64,000 nucleotides of DNA from Oreohelix idahoensis (lineage: Eukaryota > Mollusca > Gastropoda > Stylommatophora > Oreohelicidae). Within the stretch, counting starts at the first letter, position 1. Each line of letters opens with the position of its first letter. This document shows, piece after piece, positions 23,961 to 35,445 of the stretch. The notes below the pieces were generated by a model, which worked only from the letters and a program-made list of their open reading frames with translations, searched no databases and was not told where the DNA came from. A program made the translations under genes and the position numbers. The stretch covers positions 62,001 to 126,000 of the forward strand of contig JAMPIV010012265.1 in assembly GCA_024509875.1 (NCBI GenBank), in the 5' to 3' direction.

Positions 23961-24430
23961 ACAAATAACTTCTCTCTTACTTCAAAGTGAATAAAGATTG
24001 CAAATACTTTAACATGTGCATGGATTGTCTCATTGTATGGTAGGTTGAAGGTGAGTGAGCCTGCCTTATTCTGTTAGACAAGTGTTAGCTATCGTCTGGC
24101 TGACTCATTTTGATCCTGGCCAGCCAATTATCCTGGACAAAGATTCCTGATTATAATTATTATTGCATGAAGCTGTATGTTCTCACCAATTCCCTGATGG
24201 ATTAGAGAGGCACAGTCACAAGAAATGATAGTGGGAGAAGTGTGCTTTTGTCTGTCTCTTTTCTGTCTGTTGTAAAGACGGGAGAGCTGTACTTCTGTCT
24301 CTCTCATTTCTGTTTGTTGTATGGGTGGAATAACTGTACTTTTGCCCATCTCGTTTCTGTCTGTCAAAAATACCATGTTTGTGCCTTAATCTAAGATCCT
24401 GTTTCTTCTTTTCGTATCAGGTCTCTATGA
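23961..24430. other. Intergenic DNA with a short 47-bp imperfect tandem repeat
   Basis: At about 24242-24366 a 47-bp unit built on 'gtacttctgtctctctcatt' plus 'tctgtttgtt' occurs about 2.7 times. Nothing else is recognised. Confidence 0.5.
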
Positions 24431-24700
24431 AGCAAAGGCCTTCAGTTAGGTCAGGCCAAGCTCTTAATGTTCAAGTTGTTTCCAAGTTTTCTTTCTAATG
24501 TGGCTGTCCCGTTCTCTTATCTATTTGTATTTGGATATCTCTCTCTCTCTATTTCGTTTTGCTATGGGAATTTCAGAGCAAAAGCTACCTTGTATTGCTA
24601 TTAACTGTTTCCTCAGTGTGTGTTCTACGCACCAGAAACATCTTACTGCTCCGGTATTTTTCAAAGAAGAGTTGGCCACTCGAAAAGCAGCAGCTGGGAG
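24431..24700 (-). mobile_element. Decayed 3' end of RTE-like LINE (family A)
   Basis: Aligns with 230-450 of the first fragment: 'aagcaaaggccttcag' with the 'aaggagcataggccttc' block, and 'ttgtattgctattaactg' with 'ttgcaatgctatcaacag', followed in both by 'tcctca(g/a)tgtgtgt'. No open coding frame remains. Confidence 0.55.
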
Positions 24701-26574
24701 ACTTTTTCAGGCCATAAATCGAGGATTCCTCAGCAAGAGAGAGGTTGGTAAGAAAACGAAGATGGCTGTATACCGCTGTCACCGTAGGGTTTGCCCAGGC
24801 ATTGTTTATGCTTCTGGCAGGGTTAATATGAATGCTTAAAGTAGAGTGCCGTAGGGTCTGCCCAGGCATTGTAAATATTTGCCAAGGTTTCGTGAGCGTT
24901 GAAAACGGCTCACGAGAAAAAAAAGATAGAGGGAAGATTAAAAATAACAGACGATGGTTCACTGAATTCGCTTGTGTCGGTAAAGCGTGAGTATTTTTCT
25001 AGTGAGTAGTAAATAAAGCCGACCAATGGTTTCAGCTGGTAAACAGGTGAAAGAACGAATCAGAAGTAGGTTGGAGGAAAAAACATATCAGCTGACGATG
25101 GCCAGAGGTCAGAACAGCTCACGGCTTGCTAGAGGACAGTCGTGTTTCCGAAGACGAAGGAACAAGAGATGCTGTTGTGCGGTTGCCACCAGTTTTAATA
25201 AGTTCTGTGGTATTACAGATAATTTTAGAGGTTATACAGAAGATGCACAAGCTGTATAGAAAAACTTAGAAGTTTAAAAGAAGTCAGTGGTTAAAGAGAA
25301 GTGATATTAGTACTAGGAAGTTCAGAGGACGTGATAGTGACTAGTCAGTAACAATATGATATAACTAAGAAGTGTCACATAGATAGAGTGGAAGATGATT
25401 AAGAGAGCTTTAATAGTGACATTAGTGAGTGAATTTTCAGGAGAGATTCAGGGAATCGCCTGTAAGTATTGGTTTTTGAATTATTATGTACATTGATGAA
25501 AGTTTTACAGGAGAAATAAAACTGAACTCCCAGGTCGACAAGCCATATGAGCAATGAGAACTTTAATGACCAAGCAAACCAGAGACGGAATTGAATTAAA
25601 TATTGAAGGCCAAGCTTGGTACCGTCATCTATTAAATGGATGATATGAATGAATCCCAAGAAGGGAGCTACATATTTTTCATCAGAGAGAGAGAGAGAGT
25701 TCACAGTGAGTGAAACAATGAGTTGTACACGGAATTAGTTACGACAAGTAAGTGACAGCGATGGTCGACTTCTTTAAGAACTACTTGAATGCTCTCACAT
25801 GTAAGTAAGGAATATATAAGGTTGGCTTCATGCATGGAACTATAGGATGTTCTTTTCCAGAAGCAGATACAGGCAGGTCTGACAAAGTTTTATACAGGAA
25901 GAATAAAAGTACAAAATAATGAATTGCATAATGCTGATCAGGTGTATTGGGGTACCGGTATACTGAAACAGAATTTAAAGAGGTTAAATAAGTACATGGA
26001 GTTGATAAAGGAACAAAGGGAGATTAAGTGTCTACACATATATGAGATAAAGAAAGTATACATGAAGCAACTATGCTACAACTGTAGGTATGCTCTATGA
26101 AGGAGTATCTACATCATTGAAATATATATTACATATAAATAAATATGTTTTTGCAAGAGGAAAAACAAATGCTTGAGTCGATCCTTGTGAGAGGTTGGTG
26201 TATGCCAGACTATTAGCTTTATATAAATCCACTATACGATCAGTCACTGTATATAACAACAGAGAAGGGAACGAACGAGTCAAGGGTTGAATGAAGTAAG
26301 GAAAGTAGTTCATCCAAGAATTACCAACTCTGGCGGAGAGGGCCAGTACTCTTATACTATTACCTTAACTTGGAAGATATACAAACAAGAAAAGAGACTG
26401 GTGTGAGTTACTTAACTAGGCCTGCCACCTGCCACCTAGTTAAAAGAAAGTACTTTGTTGAAAGTTATACCACCACCACCCAGCTCACACCCTCGGTCAC
26501 GCATTACCTAATTGGTGCCTTTGGACCAGTTTCTCAGCTCGCACCCACCGTGACATAGCTCCACCTACGTCCCA
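24701..26574. other. Unassigned intergenic DNA
   Basis: No gene or known element recognised. 'ccgtagggtctgcccaggca' occurs twice about 69 bp apart (near 24780 and 24849), a small local duplication. The open frames here are short and show no domain. Confidence 0.4.
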
Positions 26575-27020
26575 GTCTTGACATATGGATGCGAGTCATG
26601 GGCAATGGCTACAACCCACAAAAGCCAGATCCAAACCTCAGAAATGAGGTATCTGAGGAAGGTGGTTGAAGTAACAAGAAGAGACATGGTACGCAACCAG
26701 ACGATACGTCAAGGCCTAAAATCCCACCCCTTGCAGACCCAAGTAGAACAGTCCCAACTAAGATGGTTTGGCCGTGTCTGCAGAATGGGAGAAGATCGGC
26801 TACCCTGACAAGCATGGAAAACAAAGAGCCAGGGATCCAGACCCCCAGGACGACCCAGAGTCCGTTGGGAGGACAACATTAGACAATCTTTGAAGGACCG
26901 AGGACTAGAATGGAACCAGGCCAGGAGGAAGACAGCCCATAGGATAGTCTGGCGCTCTCTCTTCCAAACCTCTACACCTCACGGTAGAAGGGGAACGACT
27001 AAGTAAGTAAGTAAGTAAGA
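26575..27020 (+). mobile_element. 5'-truncated LINE 3' end with (TAAG)n tail
   Basis: Starts inside a LINE ORF2 C terminus (TYGCESWAM, LRWFGRVCRMGEDRLP, then a TGA, GRPRVRWEDNI, further DRGLEWNQARRKTAHR). It ends in tandem TAAG copies at 26999-27020. Such tetranucleotide tails are typical of several LINE clades. The stop after RLP breaks the frame, so it is dead. Which clade it belongs to cannot be told from this short tail. Confidence 0.78.
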
Positions 27021-27039
27021 TTACACAACCATTAAACTG

Positions 27040-27205
27040 AGACAGTTTATGGACAAAATATTAAATAAAAGACAAAAAATATTAAACAAAAGACAAAACA
27101 ATATTAAACAAAAGACAAAATAATATTAAACCAAAAAAAAAAAAAATAAATTAAAAAACAAAACAAAAAAAAAACAATATTAAACAAAAGAAATACAAAA
27201 CAAAA
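27040..27205. repeat. A-rich degenerate tandem repeat
   Basis: 'attaaacaaaagacaaaa' recurs about six times with poly-A interruptions. Confidence 0.7.
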
Positions 27206-27286
27206 TAAGAAATGTACTCACAGGAGGAATATCTGCAAGAGTAATAGGCTGCTTGGTTTCTAGAGCTTTAGCGAAACAACTCGAGG

Positions 27287-28167
27287 AACCCTGAAAATAT
27301 AATTAATAGAACTGTACTGTAGCACGCTAGTAAAGCACATAGGCAACATAACAAATAGAACCCTGAAAATACAAGTAGTAGAACAGTACTGTAGCATGCT
27401 AGTAAAGCACATAGGCAACATAACAAATAGAACCCTGAAAATACAAGTAATAGAACAGTACTGTAGATTGCTAGTAAAGTACATAGGCAACATAACAAAT
27501 AGAACCCTGAAAATACAAGTAATAGAACAGTACTGTAGATTGCTAGTAAAGCACATAGGCAACATAACAAATAGAACCCTGAAAATACAAGTAATAGAAT
27601 AGTAATGTAGATTGCTAGTAAAGCACATAGGCAACATAACAAATAGAACCCTGAAAATACAAGTAATAGAACAGTACTATAGCATGCTACTAAAGCACAT
27701 AGGCAACATAACAAATAGAACCCTGAAAATACAAGTAATAGAACAGTACTATAACATGCTAGTAAAGCACATAGGCAACATAACAAATAGAACCCTGAAA
27801 ATACAAGTAATAGAATAGTACTGTAGATTGCTAGTAAAGCACATAGGCAACATAACAAATAGAACCCTGAAAATACAAGTAATAGAACAGTACTATAGCA
27901 TGCTACTAAAGCACATAGGCAACATAACAAATAGAACCCTGAAAATACAAGTAATACAACAGTACTATAGCATGCTAGTAAAGCACATAGGCAACATAAC
28001 AAATAGAACCCTGAAAATACAAGTAATAGAACAGTACTATAACATGCTAGTAAAGCACATAGGCAACATAACAAATAGAACCCTGAAAATACAAGTAATA
28101 GAATAGTACTGTAGATTGCTTGTAAAGCACATAGGCAACATAACAAATAGAACCCTGAAAATACAAT
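27287..28167. repeat. 72-bp tandem repeat A, about 12 units
   Basis: Unit runs 'aaccctgaaaatacaagtaa', 'tagaacagtactgtagcatg', 'ctagtaaagcacataggcaa', 'cataacaaatag'. Variants 'gattgctag' and 'catgctac' are intermixed. Since 72 is a multiple of 3, the minus strand stays open for 313 codons of a 24-residue hydrophobic repeat (FSGFYLLCCLCALLACYSTV). I take this as a by-product. Confidence 0.95.
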
Positions 28168-28269
28168 ACAGCAAAACTGTTGCACCTTACTCAAACACAG
28201 GGTGGACATGACACAAGAAGTGCAACCTTGAAAGTCAAGTTATACAGTAGTTATATATCACAATATCAT

Positions 28270-28435
28270 CATTACTGCTCAACTCCCCAAGGAGCATAGG
28301 CCTGCAACAAACTTATGTCAGGTCTTCCTGTCACGTGCCATCAGCTTCAAGGTCTTTCCATGTCTTCCCCTGTCATTACTGTCTCCAATTCTCTTCTCCG
28401 TGTATTTTTATGCCTCCACCTCCCCCTCTTACTCA
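28270..28435 (-). mobile_element. 3' end of RTE-like LINE (family A)
   Basis: 'tccccaaggagcataggcct' and the following 120 bp match 207-350 closely. Just to the left is 'atatcatcattactgc', which could be a decayed (GAT)n tail on the minus strand. Only the untranslated 3' end and a little C-terminal coding are present. Confidence 0.7.
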
Positions 28436-30129
28436 TAGCACATGGAAAACACAAATAGTTAAAATACATTTTACTTAAGACCCTTCAGTTTTCTTCAAAA
28501 CAAAGGCACCCAACTGTCGACACCACCATCCAGTTCTGTGCTAAAGTTCATTTGAGGTGACAGCTAATCCCTCTTCCACTTTTTACGACCAAGCCCAACT
28601 ACTAGTTATGAATAGCTTGCTTATGTGATGAACATTTTTGTGGCCTGTGGTCTCTGCAGTCAACTCTTATGATATACCAGGTGTGGCGAGATGGATATTG
28701 GATAGTAATTTAGAAAGTATAGTTACCAGAACTGGAGAAGAGAACTGGTGAACTAGTGGTAGGGATGGTACAGGACAGGTCAGGTAGTTAACTGCACCAT
28801 TCTAGATGGTAGCTTAAAAGATATTTATGAAGTAAGTCACCTTCTCACTAGACCTATCCTATGCTCCAAGGGTGTTTCTATTTATAGTTGATGTGAAATG
28901 CAGATTGTTAATTGTCCCTACCAATTTAAAATCTTAAAAATTCTTTTAAATTTACATAAGAACACAATTTCGAACAGAATGGAATTTAACAAAATCAATC
29001 AACTGCGATTTATAAAATATATCATTACACTTTAAAAAATTAAAATAGAAGTTTGGTAAAGATTGCAAATACGTATGTACACAAATCACAGGCTGAAAAA
29101 TTGTCGATTGTTAATGTCTTTATTCATCATTTACGGCCATTTGTGACTTCTGGATCTTGTTTCTTCAAGGTAACTATTACTTATGTAGTTCAGACCCTTT
29201 CACTACAGACACTTCCCGTCATTAATCAGGTGTTGATTTCCAAGATACGTATTCCTTGAACAGGTAGCCCAATGCTACTATCCGGTGAATTGTAGTGATG
29301 GTCCTTTAATCACCCATACTGCAGTCTGTTATGCTTCAGCTGGGAAGCTTTTGTTGTGACTATTTCGGAAAAGAAAAACTTCAGACACAGTATAACGGAT
29401 CTGAGCTTATCACTTATGCAAGTCTGCTCACAATCAGGTCAGCTTTTCTTTTCTCAGTTAATTAATGATCGCCTATTAGAGAATGACTCTGCAATCAATG
29501 AATCATCAAGGCTAAGATTACTGGAGTTTGGCATTAGGCGTTAGACTGGCAGGGATGAACGTATGAGAGGACGTATCTGGCGTGTATAAAACCAGTGTGT
29601 CACTGGAACAATTAGCATTCATACCCTTTGACGCTTGCTAAGGCAGACTGAGCACCTATGGGTTTTCCCGGAGTGCAATGATGTTGCTTCTGAACAAGAA
29701 TAACAATAACAGCTATGAGATGTGGCTTTGACAAGCGTGTGTCAGTTTGCTGGACGTCTTTTCAGTTTTGAAATTTTGACATTCCAGAATTGAATCTGAG
29801 GGAGTTTATGTGACCCAACCTAGATGTAACCTTTTCCTTCTCGGAGGTCCGTGCTTGTCCACTTTTCCGCTGGTAACTTTCGTGGGATTTCAAGGCAGTT
29901 GTGCTAATTTTCAGACAACATCTTGATTTCCTCGTCAATTACGAAAGATAAAGATTTTCCACTGCGACAATTACATGTATTAGCAATTGCTGTTCAATTC
30001 AAAAAAGCAATTATCTCGTTCGCAGCATTAATCATACAGTTAAAGCAGAATTACTAGTGTGCGATTCATTATTTATCATTAGTTAACGTGGCAATTCCAG
30101 AGTTTCTTGCCCGTATTGCTACACTAGGT
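28436..30129. other. Unassigned intergenic DNA
   Basis: AT-rich, without repeats or coding motifs I can name. Short open frames at 29053-29259 and 29356-29544 show no recognisable domain and have no support. Confidence 0.4.
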
Positions 30130-30241
30130 AAGTTTTTTTCCCCCATTAAATTCCACACCAGGTGGCGTAGGAAATCAGGTCTCTCTGCAGCTTCATGTGT
30201 CCAGTACTGTTTATTAATTCCATTGTTGACTTATTTCCATT
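30130..30241 (-). mobile_element. Retroposon fragment flanking the second 72-bp array
   Basis: The minus strand matches 7060-7145, including 'caataaacagtactg', 'agctg' and a 'cctatgccac/cctacgccac' stretch. The array starts directly at its truncated edge. Confidence 0.65.
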
Positions 30242-31670
30242 GTGCGATGTCAAACTATAGAGGATCGTTTCTCTTTGCCTTCCTCAATATCTGATTCCTT
30301 TAATCTATCCATGCCATGATGTCAAACTGTATAGAATCTTCTCTCCTTGTCTTCCTCCAATTTTATTCCTTTAATCTTCCCATGCCATGATGTCAAACTG
30401 TATAGAATCTTCTCTCCTTGCCTTCCTCAATATCTTATTCCTTTAATCTTTCAATGCCATGTTGTCAAACAGTATAAAATCTTCTCTCCTTGCCTTCCTC
30501 AACATCTTATTCCTTTAATCTTCCTATGCCATGATGTCAAACTGTATAGAATCTTCTCTCCTTGTCTTCCTCAACATCTTATTCCTTTAATCTTCCTATG
30601 CCATGATGTCAAACTGTATAGAATCTTCTCTCCTTGTCTTCCTCAACATCTTATTCCTTTAATCTTTCCATGCCATGATGTCAAACTGTATAGAATCTTC
30701 TCTCCTTGCCTTCCTCAATATCTTATTCCTTTAATCTTCCCATGCCATGATGTCAAACTGTATAGAATCTTCTCTCCTTGCCTTCCTCAATATCTTATTC
30801 CTTTAATCTTTCCATGCCATGATGTCAAACTGTATAGAATCTTCTCTCCTTGTCTTCCTCAACATCTTATTCCTTTAATCTTTCCATGCCATGATGTCAA
30901 ACTGTATAGAATCTTCTCTCCTTGTCTTCCTCAATATCTTATTCCTTTAATCTTCCCATGCCATGATGTCAAACTGTATAGAATCTTCTCTCCTTGTCTT
31001 CCTCAACATCTTATTCCTTTAATCTTTCCATGCCATGATGTCAAACTGTATAGAATCTTCTCTCCATGCCTTCCTCAATATCTTATTCCTTTAATCTTCC
31101 CATGCCATGATGTCAAACTGTATAGAATCTTCTCTCCTTGCCTTCCTCAATATCTTATTCCTTTAATCTTCCCATGCCATGATGTCAAACTGTATAGAAT
31201 CTTCTCTCCTTGCCTTCCTCAATATCTTATTCCTTTAATCTTTCCATGCCATGATGTCAAACTGTATACAATCTTCTCTCCTTGCCTTCCTCAATATCTT
31301 ATTCCTTTAATCTTCCCATGCCATGATGTCAAACTGTATAGAATCTTCTCTCCTTGCCTTCCTCAATATCTTATTCCTTTAATCTTCCCATGCCATGATG
31401 TCAAACTGTATAGAATCTTCTCTCCTTGCCTTCCTCAATATCTTATTCCTTTAATCTTCCCATGCCATGATGTCAAACTGTATAGAATCTTCTCTCCTTG
31501 CCTTCCTCAATATCTTATTCCTTTAATCTTCTCATGCCATGATGTCAAACTGTATAGAATCTTCTCTCCTTGCCTTCCTCAATATCTTATTCCTTTAATC
31601 TTCCCATGCCATGATGTCAAACTGTATAGAATCTTCTCTCCTTGTCTAACTCAAATCTTATTCCTTTAAA
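30242..31670. repeat. 72-bp tandem repeat B, about 20 units
   Basis: Unit runs 'atcttattcctttaatcttc', 'ccatgccatgatgtcaaact', 'gtatagaatcttctctcctt', 'gccttcctcaat'. It is unrelated in sequence to repeat A although the period is the same. The plus strand is open for 440 codons (24-residue repeat with IFSPCLPQ and LIPLIFPCHDVKLYR). I read that as a by-product. Confidence 0.95.
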
Positions 31671-32084
31671 CCTTCCTGTTATATTCTTTGTTTGCCTTTT
31701 GGACCCTGATAAAACATGGGTAATTTTTAATGCGGGATTTTGGTATGTCACCAATGAAGAAATATAACACAGGAGAACAAGTGGTCTCAATATCACCAAC
31801 ATTTTCTTTATTTTGTGCACCTTACGAAGCCTAAAGTCACCACTGCAGATAACCATACTGAGAAAGCCTACAACAAGGCACAAACTTGTGAGCAGTTATG
31901 GTTTCTGAAGCAATGTGTTTTACTTGATAAGATTCCCAGCCCCATGAACAAGCTCAGAATAGATTAAGCTGATTAACCAGTAGCAATGTCATACAAGACC
32001 AGTGCCAATATGGCCATAATAAGTTGACAGTCAAGAAAACTCTGGATTAAGAGTGTGACTGAAAGCCTAAAGAAGAACAATAGC
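31671..32084. other. Unassigned intergenic DNA
   Basis: Nothing recognised between the 72-bp array and the next LINE 3' end. Confidence 0.4.
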
Positions 32085-32625
32085 CCCTTCAGTCATAACT
32101 GACTATGGGAATGCGCCCCTGAGGTGACAGCCCTTCAGTCATAACTGACTATGGGAATGCGCCCCTGAGGTGACAGCCCTTCAGTCATAACTGACTATTG
32201 TAATGCGCCCCTGAAGTGACAGCCCTTCAGTCATAACTGACTATGGGAATGCGCCCCTGAGGTGACAGCTCTCAGCTGATTATTTTCCCAGTATTCATTT
32301 CAATGTTTTCTGCTTGCTGTGAGAGCTTCTTTACGCCCAATTTGAGGCGGCGTCGTAGACAGCATCGCCACTTGGTGCGATCGGCAGCTTCATCCTCCCA
32401 GGTTGCTGGATTTATGTCCAGTGCCCTCATGTCTCTCTTGCACACATCTTTGAACCTCAGCTGCGGTCACCCAGTTGTTCTTTATCAATCTGCCAGTTGT
32501 CTGTAGAAGATATCATTCGGGATGCGACCATCTTCCATGAGGCGGACATGGCCAAGCCAGCGTAGTCTGCGCTGTCTAAGCAGTGTGTACATGCTTTGAA
32601 GGCCAGCACGTGACAATACCTCGAT
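32085..32625 (-). mobile_element. LINE 3' end (family C) with a four-fold 46-bp repeat in its 3' region
   Basis: Three copies of this family are in the window (here, 36520-37240 and 48600-49265), all minus. Shared blocks are 'tctttgaacctcag', 'tttatgtccagtgccctcat' and 'gggatgcgaccatcttcc'. The minus strand of the 36.6-kb copy encodes RQLADGKRASGRPQLRFRDE. In this copy the 46-bp segment starting 'cccttcagtcataactgact' is repeated at 32085, 32131, 32177 and 32223. The other copies have it once. Confidence 0.75.
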
Positions 32626-33218
32626 ATATATATATCAGTAATGACGGAAGTAAATCAAGAACTGTAATATATTTTAAAAATATTTTTTAATTCAATATAA
32701 AAGTTCTTTCTCGCTTGCTCGTTGTGATTGACGCGATCGTCTCTTCCTCTTAGCATCTGCAGCTCGTTTTGCAGCCATCTTATCATTATGATCAATAATA
32801 ATAAGTCTGCAATACCTTAAATTAAAATTTTGTCTTGAAGAAACAATCAAAAACTTACATTTTAAGGTTATTTTTAATAAAATGATGAGTTAAATCCGTT
32901 TCCGGAATGAAACTGGGTTCTACATCGACTTATCTTCGTTGAGTGATACTATTTTCGGGTAAGTACATATAAGGGAAACAATACAATTAATGTCTAACTT
33001 TCAACCACATTTGCATCCTTTAGATGTGACCGACGTACAAACGGCGAGAATTATGGATTTTGTTTATATATATTGTGTGCGCGCCAGTGTAGATAAATGG
33101 TATTATTTAAACTACCTCCCAAATTATCTTCGACCGAGAGGGGTTTCGGTATGACTAAACTCTCTCATAAGGGTACGCGATTCTTGTGAGTTTGAGAAAC
33201 ACTGCCTCCAAGTTAAAT
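32626..33218. other. Intergenic DNA with a fragment of the 338-bp repeat (minus, about 32925-33010)
   Basis: 'tactattttcgggtaagtac', 'atataagggaaacaatac' and 'aatgtctaactttcaacca' are the reverse complement of blocks in 39309-39984. The remainder is unassigned AT-rich DNA. Confidence 0.5.
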
Positions 33219-33345
33219 CATGCACAAAATGTGCTAGGTTAGTCACACGTAATGATTCCGTTAGGCTACGATTCCCAAATAATTGTCTCAACAGCTACAA
33301 ATGTAAGATTGCTCTAACATGGCAATTACCCGGGCTAATGTAATG
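33219..33345 (+). repeat. Dispersed repeat, copy 1 of 2
   Basis: From 'catgcacaaaatgtgctagg' to 'cccgggctaatgtaat' it matches 35879-36010 in direct orientation. Confidence 0.75.
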
Positions 33346-33412
33346 AACACAGCAAAGCTAGAAGTCTCAAAGGTATCTTGATTAGATTAGCACAACTGTA
33401 TACTATCCTACA

Positions 33413-33453
33413 CCCCCCCCCACTCCCACCCCCCCCCCCCCCCCCCCCCCCCC
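33413..33453. repeat. Poly-C tract
   Basis: C-rich run with single A and T interruptions, ending in about 24 consecutive C. The length is probably unreliable. Confidence 0.9.
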
Positions 33454-33504
33454 GGAACACGAAAACAGCTAACCCTACAATGATTCTGTTTTTTTTTTTT
33501 CTTT

Positions 33505-33937
33505 TTCAAACTGGTTTGGTTTCCAGCAAGCAAATATGTCAGGCAGACCTTAGTTACGAAAATGTCCCAATTTTACCCCTCCATCTCAACCACACTAGGG
33601 TCAAGTGAGACTAGGAAGCAGTCACAGAGAGGCAAGCCAGAAATAAAGAACGCGATTAGTCAAAGATGTAAAATATTTTGGTCATATAAAAGAGACATAA
33701 CACCTTGCTGAAGACCATAATGGAAAGAAGAGTTGAAGGCAAACGTGCAAGAGAAACAAGTAAAGAGGACCTAGAAAACATGGAAATGAAAACAGAAATA
33801 ATGAAGGAAATCAAAGTTAGACAGCTACACTATTGTGGCCATATAAAAAGACATAACACCTTACCGAAGACCATAATAGAAGGCAGAGTTGAAGGTAACC
33901 GTGCATGGGGAAGACAGCGCTATAAGTGGGAAGGTAA
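33505..33937 (+). pseudogene. LINE ORF2 C-terminal region, partly duplicated
   Basis: The plus frame from 33705 gives KRHNTLPKTIIEGRVEG and GRQRYKWEGNIKRW, the usual run-in to a LINE ORF2 C terminus (a 'GHI.R....EG.V.G.R.RGRQR..W..NI..W' pattern). The motif KRHNTL-KTI occurs twice (33703-33760 and 33849-33900), so a segment has been duplicated. 33505-33735 is also present inverted at 36035-36250. The frame then enters a 40-bp tandem repeat. It is not functional. Confidence 0.7.
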
Positions 33938-34665
33938 CATCAAGAGATGGACAGGAAAGAGTCTATCAAAGTGCGCCATCAAGAGATGGACAGGAAAGAG
34001 TCTATCAGAGTGCACCATCAAAAGATGGACAGGAAAGAGTCTATCAGAGTGCACCATCAAGAGATGGACAGGAAAGAGTCTATCAAAGTGCGCCATCAAG
34101 AGATGGACAGGAAAGAGTCTGTCAGTGCACCATCAACACAAGAGACAGGAAAGAGTCTATCAGTGCACCATCAACACAAGAGACAGGAAAGAGTCTATCA
34201 GAGTGCACCATCAACACAAGAGACAGGAAAGAGTCCATCAGAGTGCACCATCAACACAAGAGACAGGAAAGAGTCCATCAGAGTGCACCATCAAGACAAC
34301 AGACAGGAAAGAGTCCATCAGAGTGCACCATCAAGACAACAGACAGGAAAGAGTCCATCAGAGTGCACCATCAACACAAGAGACAGGAAAGAGTCCATCA
34401 GAGTGCACCATCAAGACAACAGACAGGAAAGAGTCCATCAGAGTGCACCATCAAGACAACAGACAGGAAAGAGTCCATCAGAGTGCACCATCAAGACAAG
34501 AGACAGGAAAGAGTCCATCAGAGTGCACCATCAAGACAAGAGACAGGAAAGAGTCCATCAGAGTACACCGTCAAGACAAGAGACAGGAAAGAGTCCATCA
34601 GAGTACACCGTCAAGACAAGAGACAGGAAAGAGTCCATCAGAGTGCACCATCAAGACAACAGACA
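33938..34665. repeat. 39/40-bp minisatellite expanded inside a LINE coding end, about 18 units
   Basis: The first five or so units are 39 bp ('caagagatggacaggaaaga' then 'gtctatcagagtgcaccat'). Later units are 40 bp ('caacacaagagacaggaaag' then 'agtccatcagagtgcaccat'). The unit translates to the LINE motif KRWTGKSLSECTI, and the LINE C terminus resumes right after the array as DRRRWRSVAADLRCGDG. All three plus frames are open because 40 is not a multiple of 3. Confidence 0.92.
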
Positions 34666-34715
34666 GAAGACGTTGGAGATCCGTTGCAGCTGACCTTCGA
34701 TGTGGAGATGGCAGT
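34666..34715 (+). pseudogene. LINE ORF2 extreme C terminus after the array
   Basis: RRRWRSVAADLRCGDG is typical of the last residues before the stop in several LINE ORF2 proteins. It lines up with NIKRW... before the array, so the minisatellite lies in the middle of one coding tail. Confidence 0.7.
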
Positions 34716-35094
34716 TGTTCAGAGTGTCAACGTTTGTGTGTATGTGTGCATGTGTATCTCGCATGCCTGAACATATACCTGTGTATGTGCAGGCATAGAT
34801 GTTGTTCGCATATGTTTATATACGTGTTTTTATGCGTTATCTGTGTAAATAATTTTGTCTTATTCATTTTTTCACATTTTCGTTCATTCCAGAACATGTG
34901 GCTACCACAGCAGTTGGTCCCTTTGCAGGACGTTTCCGCCAAAGCATTTCATCTTCTTTTGCAGATGTGGTTTCTGAAGCAATTAGTTCTGCATCATTCG
35001 ATTGCCACCCTGAAGCAAAACTCACATTAGTCGCCTCTTAGGATATAAGTGAATGTGCAGAGAATGGATCTATTTTTGTTTTCTCGTTCTCTTC
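34716..35094. other. TG-rich and AT-rich spacer, nothing recognised
   Basis: Begins with 'gtgtgtatgtgtgcatgtgt'-type low-complexity sequence. No gene or element recognised. Confidence 0.4.
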
Positions 35095-35445
35095 AAAGAC
35101 CTTCAGGAATCACAAGGTAATGGTACCTAAGTAGGTAGCATTTGAGCCTGAGCTATTACAACCAGCTGCTGGGGAGCAGGGCCCCTGTAGTTCCCAGGGG
35201 TCTCCAAGATGACAAAGAAAGAATAGTACTACTCCTCCCTTAGGTATGTCGTAGAGAATAATGGTCGGTGGTACAAGAGGCTGACAACCTCATCCTGTCA
35301 AACAAATTGCCGCAGAAACAACTGCTGTACGAGCACATGACTGCTTCGACGCAGGCTTCTTGCATGGGGGTCAGCTTCAGTGGGTGGGGGCTCCCATGCT
35401 CCATAAGAAGCGAAAAGGAAATGGATGAAAATGATTTAGGAACAG
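35095..35445 (+). repeat. Dispersed repeat family G, copy 5
   Basis: A fairly long copy: 'caggggtctccaagatgaca', 'ggtatgtcgtagag', 'gaggctgacaacctcatc', 'caactgctgtacgagcacat' and 'cccatgctccataagaagcg'. Its 3' part shows the form from which the 67-bp satellite unit could have arisen. It ends where the SINE has inserted. Confidence 0.7.

Noticed and set aside
27268..28209. 313-codon hydrophobic minus frame resembling a multi-pass membrane protein
   Set aside because: Hydrophobicity follows from the T-rich minus strand of a 72-bp repeat; no non-repeat coding around it.
30347..31669. 440-codon open frame with a 24-residue repeat
   Set aside because: Comes from the 72-bp array; no start context, signal or domain, and the flank is retroposon sequence.
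33938..34665. A positively charged repeat protein encoded by the 40-bp array
   Set aside because: All three frames are open because of the unit length, and the flanks are a decayed LINE ORF2.
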